DNA of 64,000 nucleotides, taken from NCBI RefSeq assembly GCF_003700275.1, contig NZ_RBRE01000017.1:62001-126000 (forward strand), in the 5' to 3' direction. This DNA comes from Pseudomonas cichorii (lineage in GTDB: Bacteria; Pseudomonadota; Gammaproteobacteria; Pseudomonadales; Pseudomonadaceae). The notes under the pieces were generated by a model, which worked only from the letters and a program-made list of their open reading frames with translations, was not told the DNA's origin and ran no database searches. Every line of letters begins with the position of its first letter. Position 1 is the stretch's first letter. Positions 1 to 7,850 of this stretch are shown here, in pieces. Both the position numbers and the translations under genes were made by a program.

Positions 1-245
1 GCGCCAGCCCACAGGCACAGGCGCATCAGGTTGACCGTACCGAAATGTGCGGCCAGTCGACTGGCCAGCCCGGCACCGAGCAGAACACCAATAGCCGGCA
101 TCGCCGCCATGATCCCGATGGCAAACGTGCCATAGCCCCAGCCTTCCAGCCGCAATGACACCAGCGGCATGCTGACGCCCACCGCCAGGCCGACACTCAG
201 GACCGAGGCCAGCACGGCGAAATAAGTACCCCAACGCATTTCCAT
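1..245 (-). CDS. MFS transporter, N-terminal part (cut by window edge)
   Basis: The reverse strand opens with an ATG at 245 (a second in-frame ATG lies at 239) and stays open to the window edge. The 81 visible codons give two hydrophobic segments: one just after MEMRWGTYF, and a second rich in Gly/Ala/Met (GIMAAMPAIGVLLGAG) followed by the short basic stretch ASRLAAHFG. That is the TM1-loop-TM2 start of a major facilitator transporter, with the TM2-TM3 loop carrying Arg. The substrate cannot be read. An MFS gene next to an aldehyde dehydrogenase is also found in P. aeruginosa at this place, which supports the family call. The C-terminal part is outside the window. Confidence 0.7.
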   Translation of the reverse strand, partial: MEMRWGTYFAVLASVLSVGLAVGVSMPLVSLRLEGWGYGTFAIGIMAAMPAIGVLLGAGLASRLAAHFGTVNLMRLCLWAG

Positions 246-282
246 GCTCCAGCGGGTTAAAGCTCACATCAGTACAGATCTG

Positions 283-373
283 CAGGAACGGATTCATCCG
301 CGAAAAGGCCAATACATCCGATAAATATTTATCGTCTGTAACGCCTTCTTCGCGGATGAATCCGCTCCTACCG
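283..373. repeat. Inverted pair of REP-like elements
   Basis: A copy of GGATTCATCCGCGAA (about 283-304) faces its reverse complement TTCGCGGATGAATCCGCTCC (349-368), separated by about 45 bp of AT-rich DNA. The same core recurs at 11429-11475, 13991-14037 and 25527-25582. It lies between the MFS start and the end of the aldehyde dehydrogenase, outside coding sequence. Confidence 0.75.
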
Positions 374-409
374 TGCCCCCGTGGCTTCAAGGGGCGATAT
401 CTGCACGTT

Positions 410-1903
410 TTACAGTTTGATCCAGGTCGATTTCAGTTCGGTGTATTTATCGAACGCATGCAGCGACTTGTCGCGGCCATTGCCCGATTGCTTGAAGCCA
501 CCGAACGGAGACGTCATATCGCCGCCGTCATACTGGTTGACCCACACGCTACCGGCACGCAAGGCCTTGGCGGTCAGGTGCGCCTTGGACAAGTCGGCCG
601 TCCACACCGCCGCCGCCAGACCATATTGCGTGTCGTTGGCGATCTGAATGGCTTCCTCGGCGCTGTCGAAGGTCAACACCGACAGTACTGGCCCGAAGAT
701 TTCTTCCTGGGCGATTTTCATCGCATTGTTCACGCCGTCGAAAATGGTCGGCTCGACATAAGTGCCGCCCGTTTCCTGCAGAGTGCGCTTGCCGCCCGCA
801 ACCAGCCTGGCACCGTCGGCGTGACCGGCCTCGATGTAAGACAGCACGGTATTCATCTGCTGGGTATCGACCAGCGCACCGACGGTGGTCGCCGGGTCCA
901 GCGGGTTACCTGGCTTCCAGGCCTTGAGAGCTTCGATCACCAGCGGCAGGAAGCGGTCCTTGATGGAACGCTCGACCAGCAGCCGCGAACCGGCGGTGCA
1001 GACTTCGCCCTGGTTGAAGGCAATGGCGCTGGCAGCGGCTTCGGCTGCGGCCTGCAGATCCGGTGCGTCGGCAAAGACGATGTTCGGGCTCTTGCCGCCC
1101 GCCTCCAGCCAGACACGCTTCATGTTCGACTCGCCCGAATAGACCAGCAATTGCTTGGCAATCCTGGTCGAGCCGGTAAACACCACGGTATCCACATCCA
1201 TATGCAAGGCCAGCGCCTTGCCGACCGTATGTCCGTGCCCCGGCAGTACGTTGAGCACGCCAGCCGGAATACCGGCCTCGATTGCCAGTTGCGCGATGCG
1301 GATGGCGGTCAGCGGGGACTTTTCCGAAGGCTTGAGAATCACCGAGTTACCGGTGGACAGCGCCGGACCCAGCTTCCAGCAGGCCATCAGCAACGGGAAG
1401 TTCCACGGCACAATGGCCGCCACCACACCCACCGCCTCGCGAGTCACCAGACCCAACTGGTTATGCGGCGTTGCAGCGACTTCGTCGTACAGCTTGTCGA
1501 TGGCCTCGCCACTCCAGCTCAATGCCTGGGCAGCGCCTGGAATGTCGATATTGAACGAGTCGCTGATCGGCTTGCCCATGTCCAGGGTTTCAAGCAGGGC
1601 GAGTTCTTCGATGTGTTTTTTCAGCAGGCCGGCAAAGCGGATCATCGTGGCCTTGCGCTTGGTCGGCGCCAGACGCGACCAGGCACCGGAATTGAATACG
1701 CTGCGAGCACTGTCTACGGCGCGCTGGGCGTCGGCGGCATCGCAACTGGCGACCTTGGCCAGCAACCGGCCATCGACCGGGCTCAGGCAATCAAAGGTAG
1801 CGTTTGAAACAGCGGCGGTGTATTCACCATTGATGAAGGCACGGCCTTCTATCTTCAGATCCTTGGCACGTTGTTCCCAGTCAGCATGAGTCAGAGTGGT
1901 CAT
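410..1903 (-). CDS. kauB: NAD(P)-dependent aldehyde dehydrogenase, KauB/PuuC type
   Basis: A 497-residue aldehyde dehydrogenase. In Pseudomonas, KauB oxidises aminoaldehydes such as 4-guanidinobutyraldehyde and gamma-glutamyl-aminobutyraldehyde in arginine, agmatine and polyamine breakdown. The sequence shows PWNFPLLM (cofactor pocket), FTGSTRIAKQ (Rossmann loop), LEAGGKSPN with the general-base Glu near residue 267, and NQGEVCTAGSR with the catalytic Cys near residue 302. The end has FGGFKQSGNGRDKS, typical of the PuuC group. The ATG at 1903 is chosen because AAAGGAGG sits 8 bases before it; an in-frame ATG at 1909 is too close to that site. Known aldehyde specificity is inferred from family and position only. 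Confidence 0.85.
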   Translation of the reverse strand: MTTLTHADWEQRAKDLKIEGRAFINGEYTAAVSNATFDCLSPVDGRLLAKVASCDAADAQRAVDSARSVFNSGAWSRLAPTKRKATMIRFAGLLKKHIEELALLETLDMGKPISDSFNIDIPGAAQALSWSGEAIDKLYDEVAATPHNQLGLVTREAVGVVAAIVPWNFPLLMACWKLGPALSTGNSVILKPSEKSPLTAIRIAQLAIEAGIPAGVLNVLPGHGHTVGKALALHMDVDTVVFTGSTRIAKQLLVYSGESNMKRVWLEAGGKSPNIVFADAPDLQAAAEAAASAIAFNQGEVCTAGSRLLVERSIKDRFLPLVIEALKAWKPGNPLDPATTVGALVDTQQMNTVLSYIEAGHADGARLVAGGKRTLQETGGTYVEPTIFDGVNNAMKIAQEEIFGPVLSVLTFDSAEEAIQIANDTQYGLAAAVWTADLSKAHLTAKALRAGSVWVNQYDGGDMTSPFGGFKQSGNGRDKSLHAFDKYTELKSTWIKL

Positions 1904-2027
1904 ACGCATGTCCTCCTTTGGTGGTATTGGGTGAGGCCTCAAGACAGTAAAGACTCGATCCCGAGTCTGTCAGTTCAGCCAAGCGCATTCGCCACCCTAA
2001 ACCAGCGACCTGGCAAAACCAATATAT

Positions 2028-2046
2028 TTGACAAAAATGGCCATTT
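2028..2046 (+). promoter_or_regulatory. Candidate promoter/operator between kauB and the cupin gene
   Basis: TTGACA (2028-2033) overlaps the perfect 12-bp palindrome AAATGGCCATTT (2035-2046) in the 249-bp divergent intergenic region. A clear -10 box at standard spacing is not obvious, so this is only suggestive. Confidence 0.25.
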
Positions 2047-2152
2047 CAGCGCCGATATGTTGATTTTATTAAACGATGATTTTCAGGGGCACGGCACTTA
2101 TCGATAGCGGATGCCATCCAAACAACATCACTTTTCAACGCGAGGGGAAACC

Positions 2153-2524
2153 ATGAGCATCGAGAGCATTGTCGACTTCAGCGAAGCTGCTACGACCGCA
2201 GAACACTATCGCCCTGCCCCCGAAAAAATCTTCAAGGGCGACCCGCAGCAGACCATCTACAACCACTACAACAGCCCGTGCGGACAGATGAATGCTGGCA
2301 CCTGGGAAGGCTCGCCCGGTCAATGGCGGGTCAATTACACCGAGCATGAATATTGCGAGATCGTGCAGGGCGTTTCAGTGCTGCGCGATGAGGAAGGCCG
2401 TGCCAAGACCTTGCGGGCGGGCGACCGGTTCGTGATCCCGGCGGGTTTCAAGGGTACCTGGGAGGTTCTGGAAACATGCCGCAAGATTTATGTGGTGTTT
2501 GAGGCCAGGGATATAAACAAGTAA
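2153..2524 (+). CDS. Small cupin-domain protein
   Basis: A 123-residue single-domain cupin. The core reads GTWEGSPGQWRVNYTEHEYCEIVQG-like strands, then LRAGDRFVIPAGFKGTWEV, which is the G-D-x-x-x-x-P-x-G second cupin motif. Such DUF861/Cupin_3 proteins are often small beta-barrel enzymes or sensors tied to amine and sugar-acid catabolism; the ligand is unknown. The first motif has EHEYCE in place of the usual two His, so metal binding is uncertain. The ATG at 2153 follows GAGGGGAAACC, a good ribosome site; an upstream in-frame ATG at 2111 has none. It is divergent from kauB, so it may share its regulation. Confidence 0.7.
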   Translation: MSIESIVDFSEAATTAEHYRPAPEKIFKGDPQQTIYNHYNSPCGQMNAGTWEGSPGQWRVNYTEHEYCEIVQGVSVLRDEEGRAKTLRAGDRFVIPAGFKGTWEVLETCRKIYVVFEARDINK

Positions 2525-2597
2525 CGTTTTTAGCCCCCCTGGAAGGGAGACTCTAGGGGCGTCCAATTCGGACATGAACTCATAAAGGACTATGAAA

Positions 2598-2801
2598 ATG
2601 ACTAACGAACAAATCACCCAGGCTCTGCAATATCTGGTCGGCACCCGCTACGTACCGACCATCAAGGCTTACATCGGCGAACTGACCGGCCGCACGCGCG
2701 TCCTGGGCGCTGGCGAGGTCAGCACCAAGGAATTCGATCTGAACCGCGTTCATGTCGGCGTCGATGGCGCTGGCCTGATCTCGGGCTTTACCTTCGGCTG
2801 A
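2598..2801 (+). CDS. Small protein resembling I78-family peptidase inhibitors
   Basis: A 67-residue protein without signal peptide. The N-terminal half is helical (QITQALQYLVGT) and the C-terminal half (STKEFDLNRVHVGVDGAGLI) resembles the conserved T-x-x-x-x-x-R-x-x-V-x-x-D-x-x-G-x-I pattern of I78/potato-inhibitor-like small proteins. That family call is a pattern match by eye, so function is unproven. Two start codons are possible, 2592 and 2598; AAAGGA lies only 2 bases before the first but 8 bases before the second, so 2598 is preferred. A strong terminator follows. Confidence 0.6.
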   Translation: MTNEQITQALQYLVGTRYVPTIKAYIGELTGRTRVLGAGEVSTKEFDLNRVHVGVDGAGLISGFTFG

Positions 2802-2850
2802 TCCCACCGATCAAGCCTGTCGCAGGGCAAGCCACTTAAACGCCAGACAC

Positions 2851-2880
2851 AAAAAAGCCCGCATCGCTGCGGGCTTTTTT
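2851..2880. terminator. Bidirectional rho-independent terminator
   Basis: AAAAAAGCCCGCA-TCGC-TGCGGGCTTTTTT: a perfect 7-bp GC stem with a 4-base loop, A-tract on one side and T-tract on the other. It serves both the small gene on the left and rpmBG on the right. Confidence 0.92.
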
Positions 2881-2897
2881 GCAGGAGACAGAATCAA

Positions 2898-3053
2898 TTA
2901 CTTGATTTTGCCTTCTTTGTAGATCACGTGCTTGCGTACAACCGGATCGAATTTTTTGATTTCGATTTTGTCCGGAGTAGTACGTTTGTTCTTGTCGGTA
3001 GTGTAGAAGTGACCAGTACCGGCGCTCGAGATCAAACGAATCAATTCACGCAT
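2898..3053 (-). CDS. rpmG: 50S ribosomal protein L33
   Basis: A 51-residue basic protein starting [19 protein letters not shown] and ending [10 protein letters not shown], the full length of bacterial L33. It binds 23S rRNA near the E site of the large subunit. It is the C-minus type: the zinc-binding Cys pairs of some L33 forms are absent. The ATG at 3053 follows the SD-like TAAGGAGATA. It lies 10 bp after rpmB on the same strand, the conserved rpmB-rpmG operon. Confidence 0.97.
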   Translation of the reverse strand: MRELIRLISSAGTGHFYTTDKNKRTTPDKIEIKKFDPVVRKHVIYKEGKIK

Positions 3054-3063
3054 GATTATCTCC

Positions 3064-3297
3064 TTAGATTTTGCCGTCGCGGCGCAGATCAGCAAGCACA
3101 GCTTCGATGCCGCGCTTGTCGATGATACGCATGCCTTTGGCAGATACGCGCAGACGAACAAAACGTTTCTCGCCTTCAACCCAGAAGCGGTGATGCTGCA
3201 GGTTTGGCAGGAAACGACGACGGGTTTTGTTGTTTGCGTGGGAAATGTTATTCCCGGTTACCGGACCCTTACCGGTAACTTGACAGACTCTCGACAT
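3064..3297 (-). CDS. rpmB: 50S ribosomal protein L28
   Basis: A 77-residue protein beginning [20 protein letters not shown] and containing [12 protein letters not shown], diagnostic for L28. It is the C-minus form with a single Cys near the start. It is first gene of the rpmB-rpmG operon. The leader upstream contains a hairpin (3323-3341) and a candidate promoter about 150 bp upstream. Function in assembly of the large subunit is family knowledge. Confidence 0.97.
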   Translation of the reverse strand: MSRVCQVTGKGPVTGNNISHANNKTRRRFLPNLQHHRFWVEGEKRFVRLRVSAKGMRIIDKRGIEAVLADLRRDGKI

Positions 3298-3322
3298 GCC
3301 TCAGCCCTCTAAAACCACATGC

Positions 3323-3341
3323 CCAACCCGGCATGGGTTGG
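3323..3341 (-). promoter_or_regulatory. Hairpin in the rpmB leader
   Basis: CCAACCC-GGCAT-GGGTTGG forms a perfect 7-bp stem 26 bp before the rpmB start codon. It is not followed by a T-tract, so it is more likely a leader structure than a terminator. Confidence 0.4.
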
Positions 3342-3445
3342 CCGCTTAATCTCTCAGTCATTTGGCGCCAGGCGCCGCGTTTCTTTAAGGGTCTTACCGG
3401 CTACACCTACAGTGAAGGAACCGGGCCCCTAGAAAAGAGCGCTGC

Positions 3446-3474
3446 TTTATACCAGAAAGCCTTTGAAGCAACAA
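3446..3474 (-). promoter_or_regulatory. Candidate sigma-70 promoter for rpmB-rpmG
   Basis: On the reverse strand TTGTTG and TATAAA are separated by 17 bases, about 150 bp upstream of rpmB. The -10 is strong and the -35 weak. The 362-bp gap 3298-3659 otherwise holds no gene; an open frame crossing it is an upstream extension of the peptide-binding protein without start signals. Confidence 0.4.
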
Positions 3475-3659
3475 CAAGCAATGTACTTCAAGCCTCAGGA
3501 ATATCCCTTCTCACGCCTTGCACTCAAGCTATACGGGCATGCAGACAAATTGACCGCTCGTCGCACCATGACGATTGTTCTGGGCAGGCACATGGTCTAG
3601 GGTTAGTCCCTCACCAGACTGCGCCGGCAGATGGACCCTTTCTGAACAGGAATGTCGCC

Positions 3660-5246
3660 ATGCGTCTTGCTGCAATACCTTTGTTATTCGCCCCACTGCT
3701 GTTCCCGGTCCTGGCTCAGGCCTCGAGCCTGGTGGTCTGCACCGAAGCCAGCCCCGAAGGCTTCGATGTCGTGCAGTACAACTCACTGACCACCACCAAC
3801 GCCTCGGCCGATGTGCTGATGAACCGCCTGGTGGATTTCGATGCCAGGAGCGGCAAACTGGTGCCAAGCCTGGCCCAGGAATGGACCGTCTCCAGCGACG
3901 GGCGGACCTACGACTTCAAATTGCGCTCCGGGGTGAAATTCCATAGCACCAGCTATTTCAAACCGACCCGCGAACTCACCGCAGACGATGTGCTGTTCAG
4001 CTTCAAGCGCATGCTCGATCCACAGAACCCCTGGCACAAGGTTGCCCAGAGCGGCTTCCCGCACGCGCAGTCCATGCAGTTGCCGGCCCTGATCAAGAAC
4101 ATCGAGGCGCCAGACGCCCACACTGTGCGCTTTACCCTGAACCATGCAGACTCGACGTTCCTGGCGACCCTGAGCATGGGCTTTGCGTCGATCTACTCGG
4201 CGCAATACACCGATCAATTGTTGAAAGCCGGGACACCGGAAAAACTCAACAGCCAGCCCATCGGCACCGGGCCTTTTGTCTTCAAGCGCTTCCAGAAAGA
4301 TGCCGTGGTGCGTTATGAGGCCAACCCGGATTACTTCGCCGGCAAGCCTGCCAGCGACACGCTGATTTACGCCATCACCACGGACGCCAATGTGCGCCTG
4401 CAAAAAATCCGCCGCGACGAATGCCAGATTGCCCTCTCGCCCAAGCCCCTGGATATCCAGGAGGCCAGCAAGGACTCGACGCTCAAGGTGGAAAAGAACG
4501 AAGCCTTCATGACCGCGTTCGTGGCGATCAACAGCCAGCATCCGCCGTTCGACAAGCCCGAGGTGCGGCAGGCGGTCAATCTGGCTTTCGACAAGACCAA
4601 CTACCTGAAAACCGTATTTGAAGGCACCGCCGAGGTCGCCAACGGTCCTTATCCGCCCAATACCTGGAGCTACGCCAAAGAGCTGCCCGGTTATCCACAC
4701 GACGTCGCCAAGGCCAGGGAACTGCTGGCCAAGGCCGGTCTGAAGGATGGTTTCAAGACCACTATCTGGACTCGTCCTTCCGGCAGCCTGCTGAACCCCA
4801 ACCCAAGTCTGGGCGCGCAGTTGCTACAGGCCGACCTGAAGGAAATCGGCATCGACGCCGAGATCAAGATCATCGAATGGGGCGAACTGATTCGTCGCGC
4901 CAAGGCTGGCGAGCATGATCTGCTGTTCATGGGCTGGGCGGGCGACAACGGCGACCCAGACAACTTCCTGACGCCGCAATTTTCCTGCGCGGCCGTACAG
5001 TCGGGTACCAACTTTGCCCGCTATTGCGACAAAACTCTGGACAAGCTGATCAGCGACGGCAAATCCACCAGCGACCAGGCACAGCGCAGCAAGCTGTATC
5101 AACAGGCTCAGGCGCAGATCCAGCAACAGGCGCTGTGGCTGCCACTGGCCCACCCGACCGCCGCGACACTGACCCGCAAGGATGTAACGGGCTATGAAGT
5201 CAGCCCGTTCGGACGGCAGGATTTCTACAAGGTCAAGGTGCAATAG
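3660..5246 (+). CDS. Peptide-type ABC transporter periplasmic binding protein (SBP family 5)
   Basis: A 528-residue DppA/OppA-like binding protein. The signal peptide (MRLAAIPLLFAPLLFPVLAQ, cleavage near ALA-S type site) is followed by the SBP_bac_5 domain: SSLVVCTEASPEGFD, then TLTADDVLFSFKRM-like segment, the PIGTGPFVFKRF motif and MGWAGDNGDPDNFL near residue 425. Such proteins deliver di- or tripeptides, or haem, to Dpp permeases. No permease or ATPase gene is adjacent, so it must share components made elsewhere. Its position after rpmB matches an orphan DppA-like gene in P. aeruginosa (PA5317). The ATG at 3660 has AACAGGAA upstream and begins the signal peptide. Confidence 0.9.
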   Translation: MRLAAIPLLFAPLLFPVLAQASSLVVCTEASPEGFDVVQYNSLTTTNASADVLMNRLVDFDARSGKLVPSLAQEWTVSSDGRTYDFKLRSGVKFHSTSYFKPTRELTADDVLFSFKRMLDPQNPWHKVAQSGFPHAQSMQLPALIKNIEAPDAHTVRFTLNHADSTFLATLSMGFASIYSAQYTDQLLKAGTPEKLNSQPIGTGPFVFKRFQKDAVVRYEANPDYFAGKPASDTLIYAITTDANVRLQKIRRDECQIALSPKPLDIQEASKDSTLKVEKNEAFMTAFVAINSQHPPFDKPEVRQAVNLAFDKTNYLKTVFEGTAEVANGPYPPNTWSYAKELPGYPHDVAKARELLAKAGLKDGFKTTIWTRPSGSLLNPNPSLGAQLLQADLKEIGIDAEIKIIEWGELIRRAKAGEHDLLFMGWAGDNGDPDNFLTPQFSCAAVQSGTNFARYCDKTLDKLISDGKSTSDQAQRSKLYQQAQAQIQQQALWLPLAHPTAATLTRKDVTGYEVSPFGRQDFYKVKVQ

Positions 5247-5250
5247 CCCT

Positions 5251-5310
5251 GTCGCGGGCAAAAACCCTCCCACAGATTGCATTCATCTTTTGGGAGGGCT
5301 TGCCCGCGGC
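5251..5310. repeat. Inverted repeat of the GTCGCGGGCAAG...CCTCCCAC family
   Basis: GTCGCGGGCAAAAACCCTCC (5251-5270) faces GGGAGGGCTTGCCCGCGGC (5292-5310) across a 21-base loop. A single related arm occurs at 13952-13975. It sits between converging genes and may also act as a terminator. Confidence 0.65.
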
Positions 5311-5315
5311 AAAGC

Positions 5316-5990
5316 CTACACAAGCCCCAGTTCCACCATCGACAGCGGCTCCGCATCACCAATGATCACGTGATCCAGCACCCGTACATCGATCAGCGCC
5401 AGCGCCTGCTTCAGGCGTCTGGTCAGGTCGATATCGGCCTGGCTGGGGTCGGTGATCCCGGATGGATGGTTATGGCACAGAATCAGGCTGGCGGCGTTGT
5501 GGACCATGGCCCGTTTGACGACCTGGCGCGGGTGCACATACGCGGCGTTGATCGTCCCGTGAAACAGAATCTCGAAGGTCAGCACCCGATTCTTGCTGTC
5601 GAGAAACAGGCAACCGAAGACTTCATGCGCCTCCTGGCGGAGGATCGCCTTGAGGTATCTGCGCACCTGCAGAGGGCTTTCCAGAACCGAATCGCGACGC
5701 AAGGTTTCGGCCATGTGCCGACGCGCCATCTCCATCACTGCCTGCAACTGGGCGAATTTCGCCGGCCCAAGCCCCAGATGCGAGCTGAACATGCTCAGAT
5801 CGCTCTCCAGCAGCGCTCTGAGGCTGCCAAATTGATTCAACAGATGACGCGCCAGATCTACAGCGCTTTTTCCGGCCACGCCGGTACGTAAAAAGATGGC
5901 TAACAACTCGGCGTCGGAAAGGCTTTGCGCCCCCGATGCCAGCAAACGCTCACGCGGGCGTTCAGACGCAGGCCAATTGCGAATACTCAT
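5316..5990 (-). CDS. radC: RadC family protein (JAB/MPN domain, UPF0758)
   Basis: A 224-residue protein with an N-terminal helix-hairpin-helix-like region ([19 protein letters not shown]) and a C-terminal JAB1/MPN metallo-hydrolase fold. The JAMM zinc motif [14 protein letters not shown] is intact at about residues 173-186, with the upstream Glu in the FLDSKNR-containing strand region. Length matches YicR/RadC. The original link to DNA repair was withdrawn; the molecular role is unknown. It is divergent from coaBC, as in E. coli (yicR next to dfp). The ATG at 5990 follows a GGAGGT site. Confidence 0.93.
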   Translation of the reverse strand: MSIRNWPASERPRERLLASGAQSLSDAELLAIFLRTGVAGKSAVDLARHLLNQFGSLRALLESDLSMFSSHLGLGPAKFAQLQAVMEMARRHMAETLRRDSVLESPLQVRRYLKAILRQEAHEVFGCLFLDSKNRVLTFEILFHGTINAAYVHPRQVVKRAMVHNAASLILCHNHPSGITDPSQADIDLTRRLKQALALIDVRVLDHVIIGDAEPLSMVELGLV

Positions 5991-6124
5991 AGCACCTCCA
6001 TGTGTGTGGCGCCGCTGTTCCAGTGCGGTCGCTGTGCTATCTTAGCCCATCTTTTTTGCGCGGCGACCTGGCCTGGGGAGGCGTCATCGCTGTCGCGTAT
6101 TCACTCGACCAAAAAGGCAGGCCT

Positions 6125-7333
6125 ATGCAGCGGCTGTATCGAAAACGCATCGTTCTGGGCGTCGGCGGCGGCATCGCGGCCTACAAGAGCGCCGAACTGG
6201 TACGCCGGTTACGCGATCACGGCGCAGAAGTGCGTGTCGTCATGACCAAGGGCGGAGCCGAGTTCATCACCCCCCTGACCATGCAGGCCCTTTCCGGGCA
6301 CCCCGTCCACATGGATCTGCTGGACCCCGCTGCCGAAGCTGCGATGGGGCATATCGAGCTGGCCAAGTGGGCGGACCTGATCCTCGTCGCACCGGCCACT
6401 GCCGACTTGATCGCTCGTCTGGCGCAAGGCATTGCCAATGACCTGCTGACCACCGTGGTGCTGGCGACCGACGCCACGGTCGCGATTGCCCCGGCCATGA
6501 ACCAGGCCATGTGGCGCGACGAGTCGGTGCAGGCCAATACCCGGCTGCTCGAAGAGCGCGGCTTTCGCGTCTTCGGCCCGGCGTCCGGCAGCCAGGCCTG
6601 TGGCGACGTGGGTTTCGGGCGCATGCTCGAAGCCAACGATCTGGCCCAATGTGCCGCCGACTGCTTCCAGCGCCTGACCCTGACCGGCAAGCATGTGGTG
6701 ATTACCGCGGGCCCGACGCAGGAAAACATCGACCCGGTGCGCTACATCACCAACCACAGCTCCGGCAAGATGGGCTTTGCCCTGGCCGAAGCCGCCGTGG
6801 AGGCTGGCGCACGTGTCACGCTGATTACCGGTCCGGTCAACCTGCCGACCCCGGATCGCGTATCGCGCATCGATGTGGTCAGCGCCCGCGACATGCTGGC
6901 CGCCTGTGAGGCCGCGATCCCCTGTGATCTGTTCATCGCCTCCGCTGCGGTGGCTGATTACCGCCCGGAAGTCATCGCCCCTCACAAACTCAAGAAAGAT
7001 CCTACCAACGGCGACGGCCTGCTACTCCAGATGGTCCGCAACCCGGACATCCTGGCCACCATCGCCACGCGCCCGGATCGCCCTTTCAGTGTCGGCTTCG
7101 CTGCCGAGACCGAACACCTGCTCGACTATGCTGCACGTAAACTCAAGGACAAGAACCTCGACCTGATCGTCGCCAATGATGTGGCCAACCCCAGCATCGG
7201 CTTCAACAGCGAGGAGAACGCCTGCAGCGTGATCGACCGGGCGTTGCACGCAACGCTTTTCACCCAGACCAGCAAGGCCAAGATTGCCCGCCAACTGGTC
7301 ACCTTTATCGCAGAACGCATGAATCAGGTTTAA
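6125..7333 (+). CDS. coaBC: Bifunctional phosphopantothenoylcysteine decarboxylase / phosphopantothenate-cysteine ligase
   Basis: A 402-residue cytosolic enzyme for two steps of coenzyme A synthesis. The CoaC half (residues 1-190) starts with the flavin-binding GVGGGIAAYK, has PAMNQAMW and the substrate-flap SQACGDVGFGRM with its Cys. The CoaB half holds TAGPTQENIDPVRYITN and NHSSGKMG for CTP binding, and DYRPEVIAPHKLKK with the conserved Lys. The ATG at 6125 gives the family length; an upstream in-frame ATG at 6002 lacks support. dut starts 6 bp downstream, so the pair is one operon. Confidence 0.97.
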   Translation: MQRLYRKRIVLGVGGGIAAYKSAELVRRLRDHGAEVRVVMTKGGAEFITPLTMQALSGHPVHMDLLDPAAEAAMGHIELAKWADLILVAPATADLIARLAQGIANDLLTTVVLATDATVAIAPAMNQAMWRDESVQANTRLLEERGFRVFGPASGSQACGDVGFGRMLEANDLAQCAADCFQRLTLTGKHVVITAGPTQENIDPVRYITNHSSGKMGFALAEAAVEAGARVTLITGPVNLPTPDRVSRIDVVSARDMLAACEAAIPCDLFIASAAVADYRPEVIAPHKLKKDPTNGDGLLLQMVRNPDILATIATRPDRPFSVGFAAETEHLLDYAARKLKDKNLDLIVANDVANPSIGFNSEENACSVIDRALHATLFTQTSKAKIARQLVTFIAERMNQV

Positions 7334-7339
7334 CTACGA

Positions 7340-7795
7340 ATGCACGCTCTACAAGCCAAGATCCTCGACCCTCGCATCGGCAACGAATTCCCGCTTCCGG
7401 CCTACGCCACCACGGGCTCCGCCGGCCTGGACCTGCGCGCCATGCTCAAGGAAGACACCCTCCTCGAACCCGGCCAGACCCTGCTGATCCCCACCGGCCT
7501 GTCGATCTACATCGGTGATCCAGGCCTGGCGGCCATGATCCTGCCGCGCTCGGGTCTGGGCCACAAACACGGCATCGTGCTGGGCAATCTGGTCGGCCTG
7601 ATCGACTCCGATTACCAGGGCGAGCTGATGGTTTCCTGCTGGAACCGCGGGCAGACCGCATTCAACATCTCGATCGGTGAACGCATTGCCCAACTGGTGC
7701 TGGTGCCGGTGGTACAGGCCCGCTTCGAGCTGGTCGAAGAGTTCGATGAAAGCCAGCGCGGCACCGGCGGTTTCGGTCACTCCGGCAGCCACTGA
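7340..7795 (+). CDS. dut: dUTP pyrophosphatase
   Basis: A 151-residue trimeric dUTPase that hydrolyses dUTP to dUMP, keeping uracil out of DNA and feeding dTMP synthesis. All five motifs are visible: AGLDLRA (1), [10 protein letters not shown] (2), [11 protein letters not shown] with the catalytic Asp (3), RIAQLV (4) and the Gly-rich [10 protein letters not shown] tail (5). It follows coaBC by 6 bp. The downstream algC starts 55 bp later and is probably co-transcribed. Confidence 0.97.
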   Translation: MHALQAKILDPRIGNEFPLPAYATTGSAGLDLRAMLKEDTLLEPGQTLLIPTGLSIYIGDPGLAAMILPRSGLGHKHGIVLGNLVGLIDSDYQGELMVSCWNRGQTAFNISIGERIAQLVLVPVVQARFELVEEFDESQRGTGGFGHSGSH

Positions 7796-7850
7796 TCGCT
7801 CGCTGTTCAGGAAGATCATCCCGTTTCAGGAAGATTCGCAGGAGGGTCGG

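Noticed and set aside
356..1807. Long open frame antisense to the aldehyde dehydrogenase
   Set aside because: It has no ribosome site, low-complexity Arg/Gly/Gln-rich composition, and mirrors codon bias of the real gene.
3333..3659. N-terminal extension of the peptide-binding protein
   Set aside because: The signal peptide begins at 3660 with its own SD; the upstream part has no start site and overlaps the rpmB promoter region.
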